DNA from: Clostridia bacterium
Lineage (GTDB): Bacteria; Bacillota; Clostridia; DUPQ01
Length of the DNA stretch: 14,334 nucleotides
Direction: 5' to 3'
NCBI GenBank assembly: GCA_030592355.1
Contig: JAUVJE010000039.1
Span: 1 to 14,334 of the forward strand
The notes under the pieces were generated by a model that was given only the letters and a program-made list of their open reading frames with translations, was not told the DNA's origin and searched no databases. Positions 14,218-14,334 of the stretch are shown piece after piece. Each line of letters begins with the position of its first letter. Position 1 is the first letter of the stretch. The position numbers were made by a program, and so were the translations under genes.

Positions 14218-14334
14218 ATGATGAGGAAAACAAAGCTAAAATCAATACTCTTGATAATAATATCAGTGATAATTATTTTTAATAATTTAAATTATGTCAA
14301 TTCTTCACAAATAAACACCATTAGATTGATTGTA
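14218..14334 (+). CDS. N-terminus of an exported or membrane-anchored protein (3' end outside window)
   Basis: From ATG 14218 (a second ATG follows at 14221) the frame stays open for 39 codons to the window end. It has a classic signal-peptide or anchor layout: a basic start MMRKTKLK, a hydrophobic core SILLIIISVIIIF, then polar residues NNLNYVNSSQ. A modest purine stretch AAAAGG (14201-14206) lies about 11 bases upstream. The stretch is distinctly AT-rich. The product cannot be identified; following a surface-polymer gene, an envelope protein is plausible. Confidence 0.6.
   Translation, partial: MMRKTKLKSILLIIISVIIIFNNLNYVNSSQINTIRLIV

Overview
The window reads as a chromosomal segment of a low-to-mid GC Gram-positive anaerobe, most likely a member of the Clostridia. 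Pointers are strong purine-rich Shine-Dalgarno sites, a leucine T-box leader ahead of leuS, sigma-A type promoters, a K+-dependent membrane pyrophosphatase with Na+-pump features, an electron transfer flavoprotein, and S11 peptidase, ComEA and TupA-like ATP-grasp proteins. The species cannot be named from sequence alone.

Layout. Positions 1-549 hold the 3' part of etfA (+), closed by a good intrinsic terminator. A leftward block follows: comEA-type DNA receptor (4413-3811), membrane pyrophosphatase hppA (3691-1490) with its own promoter, and a fumarylacetoacetate hydrolase family enzyme (1480-725) whose ribosome site overlaps the hppA stop. A divergent rightward block starts at 4542: an S11 D-Ala-D-Ala carboxypeptidase, a translationally coupled membrane-anchored protein of unknown function (5807-6391), and a large secreted beta-propeller lipoprotein (6584-8656). 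The lipoprotein converges on leuS (11204-8793, minus) across a perfectly symmetric bidirectional terminator. leuS is preceded by a T-box leader with a CUC leucine specifier and a strong promoter.

Rightward again come a MATE-family transporter (11645-13003), a 254-bp MITE-like element, a TupA-like ATP-grasp / putative glycosyltransferase gene (13270-14094), and the first codons of a secreted or membrane-anchored protein that runs off the window.

How the genes relate: most are housekeeping or envelope functions (energy metabolism, PPi-driven ion pumping, peptidoglycan trimming, secreted proteins, leucine charging, drug/metabolite export, surface polymer synthesis), not one pathway. Several starts had to be moved inward because promoters or Shine-Dalgarno sites show the longest ORF is not the gene.

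The most unusual observation is the MITE-like insertion at 13003-13256. It has 16-bp imperfect terminal inverted repeats and a 6-bp TAATTA target duplication, and it sits exactly on the stop codon of the MATE gene. In-silico removal restores a TAA stop followed after six bases by the ATG of the TupA-like gene, so the element appears to have split a tightly coupled gene pair. Other points are an 11-bp-arm palindrome beside the MATE promoter, a possible leaderless start for the carboxypeptidase, and an ECF-type promoter candidate for the propeller lipoprotein. I found no CRISPR array, tRNA or rRNA, and no clear new defence or biosynthetic system.
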